Source: Misgurnus anguillicaudatus (Eukaryota > Chordata > Actinopteri > Cypriniformes > Cobitidae). Taken from it: DNA of 64,000 nt. The translations under genes and the position numbers were made by a program. Of the stretch, positions 12,269 to 35,531 are shown piece by piece. Numbering within the stretch: position 1 is the stretch's first letter; each line of letters starts with the position of its first letter. The notes below the pieces were generated by a model. It was not told where the DNA came from. It was given only the letters and a program-made list of their open reading frames with translations, and did not search any database. The stretch is taken from positions 6,420,501 to 6,484,500 of the forward strand of contig NC_073356.2 in the NCBI RefSeq assembly GCF_027580225.2. Direction: 5' to 3'.

Positions 12269-13620
12269 CAAATTGTCTAAATATTTGATATATTAGTTAG
12301 TTTTAGAGATTTTACTAGCAATGCCAGATTGTGGAGATGTGCAGGAGTGTGTCTGAATGTTGTTTTGTCGGTTAAAGTCCTTTATGAAATCCCTCTAAAG
12401 ATTAAGCTTATGTGAGGCCATCACCTCATCATAAAGTTAAACTGGTATCAGGGTTCTGTTGTGGAAGAGCTTTGCCTAAGATGCACTTGCTATAAACAGC
12501 TGGTACCTGCTGCTCAGTTTGGCTGGCTGTGACTTATCTCTCAGCATCCCAACCCAGTTTTCAACTTATCTTGGTTTACCTGGTTGTTACTGTAGTTGGA
12601 TGTAATTTGGAATCCCAGTCATGCATTTTTTGTTGGTCTTACACTTTTATATTTGCTGGTGTCTAGATAGGGATGGAAGCCATGTACTTTATTACTTGAT
12701 CAATGGATTTCATGAATTTTATACTTGAAAGGCAACCATGCTTATTTAATTAAACACAATAGTTTTTTTTTTCAATTTTTAGTCATAATATGGTGAACAC
12801 ACATGCTAATAATAATCTATTATGTGATTTTGGTTGGTCAATGGCAGCATCTGCAGTCAGTAATTTGGATATGATGCCTAACTAACCCAAGCTGACAAAG
12901 TTACCTACATCGCTATGCTAGTTTTATGCCAATCTATATTTTATGTCCTTGTATAAATATATGTTAGGTTGAAAGAGGATAGTTGTAAAAAGTCTATAAA
13001 AAGTACAAACTGTGATAATTAACTTGCACTTTATATGGCACAGTCTGTAGTTAAAGGCTATTAATTGTCTCTTTATATGCAATTAATTATTGAGAAGCAG
13101 TTACTTTAAGCAATTGAATAATTTATTAAATTAAATGTAGGATTTTTACATGTATGCCAGACAGATTGAGGACAGGACAGGCCTATTTATTTTGCCTTCC
13201 ACTGTACATCATTTACGTCTTAGCAGGTGTCATCTGTTGCTTTGCTGTAAAGTTTAGGATTATGCTGAATAACACAATCAATACTGATCACAGCTTAATA
13301 TCTGATGAAGTGTTTATTTTTCAAAATCAGTAAATGTTTGCTCGTAGATTTTGTGTTTTTTTATTTACCAGATGAGATTTGTCTGATGGTGATATTACAC
13401 AACATTACCGTGTCATTGTATCGCATACTAATGTCTTATAACACACGGTAAACCGTATTCAATGTTTTAAAGGTGGATGTCTTAGGTTTGAATGTGTCAT
13501 CATATAAGTCTTGCGTTCGAAGATGTGACGCCCCAGTCTGCTCAACCTTTTGGATTTGTCCGGTGTCAGATTAGACAAAAGCGTGCTTAGAAATCTTCCA
13601 CCCAATTTGTCAGGGCAAGG
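12269..13620. other. Upstream flank of the TRbeta2 exon
   Basis: AT-rich with no recognised transposon ends or genes. Its position directly upstream of the TRbeta2 promoter makes it a candidate for cone or pituitary regulatory sites, but I could not support any specific site by eye. Confidence 0.4.
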
Positions 13621-13627
13621 GACAAAT

Positions 13628-13680
13628 GGGGCGGGTGTATTCTCCATATATAAGACCCCGTGTCCTCCAGACACCTTTCA
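13628..13680 (+). promoter_or_regulatory. TRbeta2 core promoter (predicted)
   Basis: A consensus TATA box, TATATAAG, lies at 13647-13654, preceded by a GC-box-like GGGGCGGGTG at 13628-13637. A start about 30 bp downstream (near 13680) would give a 5' leader of about 125 bases before the conserved ATG at 13806. An upstream in-frame ATG at 13782 would extend the protein by eight residues, but the conserved MNYCM start at 13806 is the better choice. Confidence 0.6.
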
Positions 13681-13805
13681 CGCAGTTTGCTTCATGACTT
13701 AACGTGTCTTCCAGTTATATTATCGTATGCTTTTCTACGCAACTGTCGCATACTAGTTATTTTTAAGCTGAAGTACATTTTTTGTGCCTTTTGAAGAGTT
13801 TTGTA

Positions 13806-24701
<10,896 letters not shown>

Positions 24702-25633
24702 TGGCCAGCCAATCAAGCCAAGCTGCTCCAACCTCCCCTCAGACTGCCCTGTTTCTGGTCACATGGCTCTTTTTAGCACTACTGAGCAATCCTTCATTCC
24801 AGAGATATAGGAGTAGCTATCTGGCCTAGTTTGAATGAAACCATTCCTATTACAAAGCGGGTACATGTGAATAGCGTTACAAAATCTTTTTCTTTCACTC
24901 TTTCTTTTGTAAAAACTCACTTTTCGGTTGCTTCTGTTTTTTTGTGATCATAGCCGCTTAACTGAGATGTGCGAACTATGCATTGTTATGGTTTTACGTC
25001 AAGTGGAAGTCAAAGCTACGTCAGGCATCAGAGAAAGATTTGAAAGCACCACACTTCAAAAGAGAATAGCAATATTTTCTCTTTACTTTCACTTCCTGCT
25101 TCTGTGGGTCTAAAGGTCTTACAAAATCTTTTCATTTACTATGATATTCGGCGGTCTAAATTGAACAGTGGGGAGCACAGTAAGCAGATTTGTTATGGTT
25201 CTGTTCTAAAACTCAGTGAGCTGCTGATTTGGGCAGCACTTTACCACAGTCACAATTTCAAAAAACCTGTATGAAAGAAAATATTTTTATTATTTATCCC
25301 GTCTCATACTACAGAAACCCCAGAGCCTGTTTTATTAAAACTCTGTGTGCAGTGTGTTCGTACAGCTTGCAGTACGGAAATGGCAGGAGCCATTGTGCTT
25401 TAACATGCACACTGCTGATCCACGGTTTATGTGTGCCACAACATACTGTGTAGTCTGTTTATCATACAAAACTTTACATTAGATAACATTTTGTCCGGAA
25501 TTCCTCCTTTAGGAAAATTAACAATTTTACTAACAAATAGTAGCCATAGTAACCTTTTATATTACCATAGTTTTACTACACATACCATGAATAAACTATG
25601 GTTACTGCGGTGAGACCATAGTACATTTTTAGT
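24702..25633 (+). other. thrb 3' untranslated region and flank
   Basis: Follows the thrb stop. A GAATAAAC motif at about 25587 is a possible polyadenylation signal, but the end of the transcript cannot be fixed by eye. No other gene seen. Confidence 0.5.
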
Positions 25634-25853
25634 TACACTCTCAGAAATAAAGGTACAAAAGTTGTCACCGGGACAGTACCCTTTCAAAAAGGTACACCTT
25701 TGTACCCAAAGAGTGCATATTAGTACTTCAAAGGTACATACTGGCAGTTAAAAAATACATATTTGTACCTAAATGGTACATATTAGGACCTTTTTTAAAG
25801 GGTACTACCGCAGTGACAGCTTTGTACCTTTATCTTTGACAGCGTACTGTGTT
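25634..25853. mobile_element. MITE with TACACTCTCAGAAATAAAGG terminus
   Basis: Left end TACACTCTCAGAAATAAAGG, right end CCTTTATCTTTGACAGCGTA in inverse. The interior repeats GGTACA/TGTACC motifs. A high-copy cyprinid repeat type. Confidence 0.8.
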
Positions 25854-25875
25854 TTTACTACAAACATAGATATGT

Positions 25876-26385
25876 AAAGGGGCCACGGCATGAAAATCTG
25901 ACTTTTTCCATGTTTAAGTGCTATGATTGGGTCCCCGGTGCTTCTATCAACCTAGAAAATGTGATAAAGATCAACCCAGTAACTTAGTTTTGGTAAACCA
26001 TTCTCTACAAGCACGAAAAAATAGGTTGTTGAAATTTGGCTTCCCTTATGATGTCATAAGGAGCTCTTATTATAATAATACCACCCCTTAATCTGCACTA
26101 TCCAATCACAGCACTGCCATTTAGTGCAGAGAAAAGCACAATTGAGTTTTAATTGCAACAAACCACCATCATTGTGATCATTGTTTGAATTTCATCAGCT
26201 CATTTGCATTTTAAAGGACACACCCAAAACGGCACATTTTTGCACACACCTACGAGGTGGCAATTTTAACATGCTATAATACATTATATATATTTTTATT
26301 TTGAGCTAAAACTTCACATATGTGCTCTGGGGACACCAAAGATTTATTTGACATCTTAAAAAAGTCTTGTGCCATGGCCCCTTTA
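25876..26385. mobile_element. MITE with AAAGGGGCCACGGC termini
   Basis: The left end AAAGGGGCCACGGCATGAAA and right end GTGCCATGGCCCCTTT are inverted repeats. About 510 bp, non-coding. Confidence 0.85.
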
Positions 26386-29117
26386 ATATAACGAGATTAA
26401 GCAGCACTGCTATTACAATGAACAGGGGACAATGCAACTCTCAATATGGCCGCTCTGGCGACAGAAGTCCCGCTTTCCAGTTAAAAGAACCAATCATCAG
26501 TCGAAAAAGTCTGCCGATTTTCTGGGGGTGGCTCACCAACCAGTGTGTAGCTAAAACAACCTAGAAAGGAGTTTTTTAAGTGCAATTTCAGCTCAAGAAA
26601 TCCCAGAATGCACTGTGACATTTCACCATCATGTTCTTTTGAAGTCAAACATCTCATGGGCTTCACACGAGGAGCCCTATTTGTAAACGCACAGAGGTGT
26701 AACCTGTTTACAGTTTTACAAATCAGTCCAGGTCATATTTGGCTTGAAAGATAGCTGCCCATGTACACAGCACACTTGGAACAGAGCAGTTTTGGAACAG
26801 AGCTATGGCAGGTAGCAGGTCAGTTATACTAGCGGTTACACCATGGGTAAAAAATCACTTATTTCCAGTATGTCTAAACGGTTACAGGGTAACACCTTCA
26901 TAATACTCCAGTTAAAGCTCTCGAGCACAAACACGGAGACACCCATCAGTTAAAACAAGCACAAAAACATGTTTTGATCATCTTAGCACAAAAGATATCC
27001 TGATGATGCATTTGGCAGAAGCACACATTAAGGCACATAAGAACCCTCTTAGCATCTAATGTTTAGCTCAAATGTTAAGGTGCCAAAACGTTTCCTACAA
27101 CGATCCTTCTCTGTTTGTGTTAAGCTGATCAGAGGAACATACAGTTTTTTTCCTCTGTACCCAGCTGTCCCTTGAACTGCCTGGCAGTCTTAGAAGGAAC
27201 TCTATTCAGCTTTGATTATATTACGTATACTGCCATTACACGTAGATCTAAGGCTTCTGCTTGAACTTGTTGGTGCTATGAGTTTGCCGATTTATACCTC
27301 CATACACTTCTGCCAGTTAACCTCACGTTGTCTGGGCGTCATTGACACAAATTCACAAAAACAAATTCACAACACTGAGGTCAGTGGTCACCCTTGCATT
27401 CAGAGTGGCATCTTCATCATTTCAGCTGTTGTTATTTCTGTTTTGGTTCTCTTGTATTCCTGTTGTGTTTGTAAATGTTTGTAAAGACATCCTTGTGTGC
27501 TGCAAACGAGATCAAACCTCACATACCTCTACTTATTATCAGGAAATGGCAGAACTGGTTGTTGTTTTATCAAAGATTACACAATTTCAGATTCACACCT
27601 CAAGAAGCAGCGCAATTAATGAGTGTTTTGTTATAGTGGTGTGTTTTGTAAGCAATAGAATTGCTTGAGAGGTTTTACCCGTTTTGGATGGATTTCACGG
27701 CACAGACACACCAATGTAGATAAAAGTCAATGCACAGACAATCAATGTGTTGAGAGAAAGAGAGAGATGAATAAAAGGACAAAGCTTTCAAGAATTAAGG
27801 AGATGAAGCCAGGGTCCAAAATTAACACTCGGCAGGTACCAAATATAAATAAAACTTGTTTTTTTTTTAGGAGTAAATAAAGATTGCAGTTGGTTTTTGT
27901 ATGATGTGTCAGTTTTATATTTTGTTTTGCTTTATTTTGTTTTTTAATTTTTAGTTTTGTAAACTAATAAATAATTGGTCTGCAATAACATTGTATTTTC
28001 TCACATCTGTTAATTTTGGACCCTCAGCAGTACGTTTCTTTCCTAGAAAGATTAGTAGGTGCATTACAGACACACTGGGAGTCAAAACTGTTTCCTCTCT
28101 GAGAGCGCAGGTGAAAAACATAAACGCACTACAGAATAAAGATATTTATGGTGTAAAGGAGGCTGTATTTTTTCAGACAGAAGATATTTTTTACAGATGT
28201 TATATGCACAGTATGAACATTTTACAATTTTCCATACACAAAGGGACTTCTCAAAATACTTTTAAAATTCCTGTTTAAACAATCCTGGTTAAGTTATGAT
28301 CTCTCTCCGGCGTGCGTTTTATCATTCCAGATTAATATGTTAATAAAAATTAATATATGTATTCCACTTATACCAGTGATTAAAAAAAAAATTCAGCACC
28401 TAAATTTTGGGCAAAATGGAAAGCGGTCTGTCATGGGCAGCAGCATAAATCACAGAGACGGGCGTATCTCATCAGGTAAACTCAATGAAATACAGCTCTA
28501 AAAATAATCACATGTAATTTCTCTGTTTCTTGGTGTCTAACTGTTAGTTAAGATGAGTTTAACCTGGTCACATCTACAATATGCGGTTGGCATGAGTGAG
28601 TGAACATAGATTTGAATGTAAATCAATGTAAATCAGTCATTGTAACAATACTGGCAAATGGATTTTTTTCTTTATTGTCTATTTTTTTGTTTACCAAAAT
28701 GAACGTATTGCACAAGCCTGCTGTGTGACAGTAAAGCCTTGAACTGAAACCAAGTTTGGATCATGATGCGAGTCGGGTATCCGGGAAGAGACACTGCACT
28801 ATAATAAAGATTTATTGGATTTGGCAAACGATGCATTTGCACCTGAGATGATCTCGATTAAAGAATAAAGATGGTTTTAAGAAAGCCCTAAATTGTTTGT
28901 TGTTTACCGTGTAGTATATGTCTTAAGATTCTGTATGCATGTTTTAATTTGCATAGAATTATTAATTTTAGAACAATTTTAGAGAATCAACAACGTTTAC
29001 AATGAAAACAAAAAAAGTATATGTAGGCTACTCTTATTAGTTAATGCTGTGTTTGCTTTATTTAGACACCTTGATCACTTGATACATCCAATCACTGTGA
29101 CATCAGTAGCTTACTGT
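26386..29117. other. Non-coding, nothing recognised
   Basis: No recognisable exon, RNA gene or paired transposon ends. Short open frames (27212-27484, 27991-28278) show no motif. Confidence 0.5.
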
Positions 29118-29118
29118 A

Positions 29119-30052
29119 AAGCCCTTTTCACACAAACATTACAGAAAGTACACAGAAAATGCATCCTGGATTTTTCCGGGATCGTTTGATTTTTTGTTCA
29201 TTCACACTGCCAATGATTTGCCGGCATCTGCAAGGTTCCGGAAAGACACGTGACCTGTATAGCGCCTGGAGTTGCATATTATTTATTATTTCTCTCTCCA
29301 GAAACCACTCGTGTGCATTTTTGTTTATGATAAGACTATAAAGGAGCGCGTGACGCACCGTTCTATGCTGGTGAATGATTTCAGCTTCAGACTGGATATT
29401 TGACGAGCTCCCTGATCTCTGCTTTAATACAGTTTTCAGATATTTCTCATCGTGATTGTTAATATGCATTTAAAACCCCTGTTTTAATGAGCTGAACGAT
29501 ATATCTTGTTGGGATGACGGCCGGGCATTTTTGTTTATTATAAGCTCAAATGAGCGTGTGACGCGACTGAATAAACTTCGCTTCAGCGCGGTAAGTAACG
29601 AGTTAACTTACCTGAAATCTGCGTCTGTCCAGTTTGCTGACATTTCTCGCCGTGAATGTTGTAAATCCCTCATTTGAAAGAGTTGAACCAACAGTCCTCA
29701 CTACGTCACGTGCGTCATTGTTTACACGTCTTATTTATCATTTCCTGATAACTGCTTCAATCTAGTTTGCGACATTTCTCGTTGTGAATGTTGATATGCA
29801 TGTAAATCTCTCGTTTTAAAGAGCTGAACCATAACTTTTGTTGTGATGACACGCGCGTCCTCACTTAGACATGCCCATTACGGCATTGTTTCGGCTTCTT
29901 GTTCACACAGAGGGTTTTCAGTGTATCTTACTAGGTCCTCTTTCCGGTAAGGATCCCAGAAGATTTTTGGGACATGTTTGCGTTCACACAGTAGCTTGTC
30001 TGACAATTTTACTGGTATTTTCTGGGACCAAAGGTCTGTGTGAATGGGGTTA
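29119..30052. mobile_element. MITE with AAGCCCTTTTCACACA-type termini
   Basis: The left AAGCCCTTTTCACACAAAC and right GGTCTGTGTGAATGGGGTT ends are approximate inverted repeats. The interior contains several GTTGTGAATGTTG-like direct repeats (around 29457, 29650 and 29778). Non-coding. Confidence 0.65.
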
Positions 30053-30316
30053 ATGTAATACAGCAAGCAAGCTCGGTAAGGTGATGTTAGATCTGAGAAA
30101 AGCTCTAGCATCAATTGTTTGCACATTCCATTTGCTTTAATATTTTATTATTCCATTCAAATTTTTTCTGTATTGCTTTTCATAATTTTGCATTTAGTCA
30201 ATTAAATTAAATGACAGGGAATTGTATTTTCCTTATGATGGAACTCTACACTGCATCATGAAATGACACCAGAGTTCAAATTTCTGAACTTTTTAAAAAA
30301 ATACAAACTTATACTA

Positions 30317-31765
30317 CACCACATTCCAAATTATTATGCACATGCCATTTTTGTTTATTTTTCCAATACAGTCAGTTAGTTTACACATGTTATTTTACCC
30401 TCAACACTTATATGACTGTGGAAGTTATTCTATTTCAACGAAATTAAAATAGATACTTTAATTCTTTGAAAAATATGCTGTTCCAAATGTTTTTTCTCCT
30501 ACAATATGGGTATGAAAAAATATTTTTCTAAAGACAAAAAGTATGCATTATCTTTAAAAGGCAAATTACTTCCTATAACAATTTATATTTGATGGATCTA
30601 AACAGATTTGACTATATAAAGGCTTTTAAAAAAAAGTTTTTTTTGAAAAATATTAGGAAAAGGCATTAATAAAAAGCCACTGATAAGAAGCAAACATGTA
30701 TTTAAACCTGCTGGTGTCTCGGGAATCCCAGCTACTCCTCAATACAGGATCCTTCAGTTTATAAAACTGTTTTATACCCCTCCCCCAAACCAAAACTTGC
30801 AAAAATGAAACATTTGCTGTGAGCTCAGAATACCAGTAGACTATTTTCAAACAGTTTTATTCATTGACATGCCATAAAACACTGAATAGTAGAGATGAAT
30901 GACATTCTGGATTGTTGGTGAATAGCCACTATATTCAAACAAGACTGTAACATTAGGAAGAGGTGGCAGAGTAATGATTTGGGCTGGAATATTGGGAAGT
31001 AAGATGGTAGGGTCCCTAATGAGGTCAAAAGGCATCTAGAAGATAATATGCAGAGTTGCTAAAAGATGTTTTTCCACAATGGGATATTAAAGGAATCATG
31101 TCTTCTGAAATAAATGTACTTTTATGGAAGATAAAACACCATCCCATGCTGATAAAATCATCACAGACTATTTTCATTCATATGGGATTAAAATAAGAAA
31201 GAAATCAAGGTATTACTACCATTATTCTCTGATCATAGTCCTATTAAGAGCCTGTGGAGCATCATTATATGAAAGATCTGTGAGGTGGACAGCACTATAA
31301 TTCAAAACATCAACTTAGGGATGCAATACTAGCGTCTTCAAGTGAAATAAAGACAAAACCTATACTTGTATACTTATAAGTTTAATGAATAGGAGAGTTG
31401 AAGTCATGTCAAAGATATGCTCATATTATTATGTAACTTGTGTAAATAAATTATTTATTTAACATTGTGTTTGGACAATGTTTGTTTTGTGTCCATGCAG
31501 CACATTTGATAGATATCTGTTTTTGGATCATTTTAATCAATTATATCATTATAAATTTGGTTAAAGTGCATTCTGCATAAAAATTTGCACATTTTGAATA
31601 TTTTTCAAACCATTAAAGTATCTTTAGAAATATTTATTTAATTTAAATAGAATAACATCCACATTGTGATATAAGTGTTGAGGGTAAAATAAAATTTGTA
31701 AACTTATTGACTGTATTGGAAAAATAAACAAAAATGGCATGTGCATAATAATTTGGAACACGGTG
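30317..31765 (+). mobile_element. Dead Tc1/mariner-type transposon
   Basis: Inverted repeats of about 100 bp are flanked by TA dinucleotides (30315-30316, 31766-31767). The interior shows transposase-like remnants in broken plus-strand frames around 31136-31370, with phrases such as PSHADK, EPVEH and DAILASSSEI that match the C-terminal catalytic region of mariner transposases. Frameshifts and stops make it inactive. Confidence 0.8.
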
Positions 31766-32011
31766 TAAGTAATGAGCCTGATTTAAAACTTTAAGAAGTT
31801 AAAAGTACATATATTTGAGTTAAAATGTAGGGAGTAAAAGTAAATAGTTAAGTAAAGTACTGATCTACTCAAGTACAATAACAAAGTATTTGCAAACGCA
31901 TCATCTCTGCAAATGCAAGCAAGTGTATTAAAGAATCAGAACCATCTTCTTTTTTATGTGAATAAATAACATAGATAAAAAAGATTTTTAATGAAATATT
32001 GTGCGAGTTAT

Positions 32012-32756
32012 TAGCCTGGGTTTCTCCCAATGCTGCCTTGCGCGCAAAAATTATTCACGCTGCAAGTCTAGCATGGAAACCATGGACCAATTTTTCATCT
32101 CAAATAGGAAACCAATCACAGAATGGGGAGGAGCAGCAAGACGATGATGACATCTATGCAACACACTGAAGCAGTTTTGTTTATCCAATGCGAGAGCAGA
32201 CGCTAAGTTACTTTTTGATGCAGCCTTAGATAGATAGTGTTTGAACACAAGTTTATTTAAAAAAGAGAGCCACTTTTGGCTTTAAACAATTTCCTATCCA
32301 AGAAGGTTGTTTGGATATGGCAGACATGATAACCACAGAGTTTTAGAGGACCAACCTGCTAGGCATTGTCGTTGATGAAGTCCATTAACTTATAAATGGT
32401 AAGTGGTATTTATTAATATAATATTGTCATTATGCCTGTAGCCTACCTACTGTTGTCACAGTGCCACTAAGTTGTGTTGCTTCTACTGGTTTAGTTGCAT
32501 AGCTTTCAGCTGTGTGCACACGTACATGATAAAAGCTGTTGTTTATGTTTTAATTTATGTCGCTCTACATACGTCATCTGGTATAATTGAAACGATTGGC
32601 TATGAGCTACGTATAAACGCATTTGATAGACATTCATAGTGCCCAATAAATGGCTCTGGGCATTCATAACCACACCTCAAATAGGGAGAAAATGAGCATG
32701 TGGTTACCAGACCACGTCTCATTCTCTATGAGACTGGTCTGGTGTTAGCCAGACTA
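32012..32756 (+). mobile_element. TAGCCTGG element carrying a RecQ-helicase remnant, copy A
   Basis: Flanked by a perfect 9-bp duplication, GCGAGTTAT (32003-32011 and 32757-32765). Ends TAGCCTGGG and the inverse of TAGTCTGG. Inside, around 32262-32395, one plus frame reads TFGFKQFPIQ, like RecQ motif 0, and further on GIVVDEVH, like helicase motif II, with stops between. Motif I and most of the helicase are missing. Shares its GIVVDEVH segment and splice-like GGTAAG end with copy B at 49758-50647. Confidence 0.75.
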
Positions 32757-32765
32757 GCGAGTTAT

Positions 32766-33732
32766 AGGGACAACAATGAATAGTATAATGAGCCATACAA
32801 TAATATAAAGAAAGAAAAGCTCACAAAATCAGAGAGTTAAGTGTACATAGATAAGCCATGTAAGCATGTAAAATGAAATTATATTTCTGAATAAATATTT
32901 ATCTTATATAATCAAACAGTTTGTGAGCCCCATTCACTTCCATAGTATTCCATGGAGTTGCAGAGGCATTGGAGGTTGCACATGAACGTACAGAGGCACT
33001 GGAGGTTGCAGGTGGAGGTGCAGGCAGACATACAGGTGCCCACAGCAGAAAACATTTTCAAGACATTTTAGCCTTGTGCTATGAAAGGGATATTTTTAGG
33101 AATTTAGTTCATCCTACTGTCATGAGGATATTGTTAAATTATTTTATTGATTTAATTAAATAAATAAATATATCTTTGACTTAAGCTTTGTGGTAGGACA
33201 TTTGTTTATATACATACAATTGTTCTGGATACAAAACAGTAATTGCACAAAGAGTTATCGAAGGAATATCATTTATAAAACCAACTTACCACAGTTAACT
33301 GAATTGGTTTGGACTGAAAACATGAAATGAGTTTAACTTTAATGAGTATGAAACCGAACGTCTAATAATTGTCAAATGTTAAACTAACGTTAACTTAAGA
33401 ACGGACATTTAATCTGGAAAGAGAAGTTATTCAACTGAATAATAGCACAGAGAACAGCAGGCTGAATAGATGTCTGTACGTTAAAGTAATATTATCAGTT
33501 ATTAACATGATAAACAATAGCATACAGAACATACCTGGAAGGCTGAATAGGCTAAATTAATCGAAAATGCCAACGAGCATGAAGTTCGCAGACTTGTTAT
33601 TCCACATCACTGAATTCATTTAATTTCAAAAATACAGGTGCAGCATTCGGGTCAGGTGGAGTCAGACCCTGACCGAGTATGCCCTTTTCCTGTCTATTCT
33701 CCCGCTTCCGAAACCTAAAAAAATAATACTTT

Positions 33733-33734
<2 letters not shown>
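32766..33734. other. Non-coding, with a short GGAGGTTGCA repeat
   Basis: Around 32950-33030 a unit like CAGAGGCACTGGAGGTTGCA repeats about two and a half times. No gene is recognised. The minus strand near 33650-33720 might belong to the same broken frame as 36519-36925, but this is not demonstrable. Confidence 0.35.

Positions 33735-33819
<85 letters not shown>
33735..33819. repeat. (TA)n microsatellite
   Basis: About 85 bp of alternating TA directly left of the inverted terminus of the element at 33820-36495. A shorter TA run sits at its right end. Confidence 0.95.
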
Positions 33820-33822
<3 letters not shown>

Positions 33823-34513
33823 GGGTCAAAGACGAAAATGGGGTTTAAAGCATAAAAAAAATAAAAGTGTAAAAGAGCTTTAAATTTAGTCTTTTTCACA
33901 TACGTTAGAATATGTCCTGTTTAACTATATGTTTTTCTGAGCAAAAAATAATTACTACCATACATTTTTACTGGAATTGTACAGAAGACACCAACTAAAA
34001 TGTCATTCAGTGTAACAATATTTTTATGCAAAAAAATATTATCAGACATTTTTAGAAAAACTATTATTTGATGACACATTACAAGACTCTATTTATAGAT
34101 CACAGTGCAGACACCAAATACTAACTATTTGTCATTTTAAAGCATTTTACTTCGCCAATATCCTTTAAACCATCCGGTTTTACCCATTTGTCAGCAAGAA
34201 GTTTTTGTAAGGAAGTGAAAATCAATTCAAATCAAATAAAATTTTTGAAGGATCACACATTATTATACATATTTTAATAAGTACAGCTCAGATTAAGTAT
34301 ATTGTTTCATTTCTACATAAATATATGTGTTACACCGAATGACCATGGTTTGTTACACTGAATGACATTTTTGACAAAAATAGTGTCATTGTTTCCATTA
34401 TTGCAATGATTTGAATATTATTCTGTATCATTTTATTCCTTAACAAATCACAGAAGTAGATGCTGAAATTAATAATCATTTTTATTCCATAATGCATATC
34501 ATATTCGTAAAAA

Positions 34514-35531
34514 TTAACTGAACAGGTGGTAATAATGTATAATAAGATCCAGAACTGCCCTTATACGTTTAGCTTCTGCCCTGTGTTTTCTTTGATTTTC
34601 CTGCCATTGCTTTCGCCTCTTCTCAGCTGCAGCATCTGATAAATTCCTGATTGACGGGTGATCAGGATTTGCAGCCAAGGCAGCTTGCTTTCTTCTCTGG
34701 TTGCTGAAATACAGATTCCATGTAATTATTGACATAAAATTATTGACACAGATCTATATAAAACGTGTTATTAATTAAAAATACTTTCTGTTTGGCAACA
34801 TAAATGACATGTTATCAGGATTTGTATTATGGGCGGAGAATCCCCTCAGTGGCCTCTCTTAAAGGGATAGTTCACCCAAAAATGAAAATTCTGTAATCAT
34901 TTACTCACTCTCGTGTTGTTTCAAACCTGCATAAATGGAAGGAAGATATTTTGAGAAATGTTTGTAACCAAACCTTTTGTGGACCCCATACTATGATATT
35001 AAAAATAATACTATGGAAGTAAATGGGGTCGACGAACGGTTTTGTTGCAAACATTGCTCAAAATATCTTCCTTTGTGTTTATCAGAACAAAAAAATTCAT
35101 ACAGGTTTTTACCAACGTGAGAGTGAATGAATAATGACCAAATTTTCATTTTTGGGTGAACTATCCCTTTAACTTGTGGTATAGGTAGGGTGGAGTCTCT
35201 ATCTAAAAACAGCAGTAAACTATTATTCTGTAGGGCTAGGCTTGGACACAAATTTCACGATTTGATTCAATTTCAAATCAATTTGATATTGATTAACATC
35301 ATCTGAAAACAGCATAGACTGAAAGATTGATTATTGGGATTTACAAATCACTATTGTTTCTTCAAAATTAGAATTGATTAAAATCGAGAAATCTATCTTT
35401 TTAAACCCAGCCCTATTATTTTTACATTGCACTCCTCAATACCTTTCTCGTCTCCTTGCTAAATGCATTGCCCTAGCTACTGGGTCTGCATTAACTTTCT
35501 GCCAGTGCCTAGAAACTTTGTTTGTGGGCAT
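34514..35531 (-). CDS. Two-exon small basic protein inside TIR element (spliced)
   Basis: Exon 1 is 35531-35443 (ATG, 89 nt) and exon 2 is 34703-34514 (190 nt), both on the minus strand. The donor is AAAG/GTATTG and the acceptor TTTCAG. Joining restores one frame of 92 residues: MPTNKVSRHWQKVNADPVAR, then LARRRERSNQRRKQAALAAN, then DAAAEKRRKQWQENQRKHRA. Two Arg/Lys-rich helical blocks start with a similar 'ADP/NPDHP' spacing, like tandem DNA-binding repeats. The 739-bp intron is largely two MITEs (34859-35172 and 35231-35416). No family recognised. It could be a transposon accessory DNA-binding protein or a fragment of a larger transposase. Confidence 0.5.
34859..35172. mobile_element. TTAA-flanked MITE, AAAGGGATAGTTCACCC
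   Basis: Left end TTAAAGGGATAGTTCACCC and right end GGGTGAACTATCCCTTTAA are perfect inverse termini, including TTAA. A very common cyprinid repeat. It lies in the intron of the two-exon gene. Confidence 0.92.
35231..35416. mobile_element. Short MITE with TAGGGCT-type ends
   Basis: Starts TAGGGCTAGGCTTGG and ends AAACCCAGCCCTA, inverse. The 186-bp interior has ATTTGAT/ATCAAAT-type palindromes. Also within the intron of the two-exon gene. Confidence 0.7.

Noticed and set aside
1..13805. Search for a TRbeta1 A/B exon
   Set aside because: No frame resembling a TRbeta1 N terminus with a phase-1 donor was found; it probably lies outside the window.
27212..27668. Overlapping plus frames of 90 and 108 residues
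   Set aside because: Hydrophobic low-complexity text, no homologous phrase, no splice context; treated as chance.
29128..29469. 113-residue minus-strand frame
   Set aside because: Lies within a MITE with inverted ends; no motif, chance frame.
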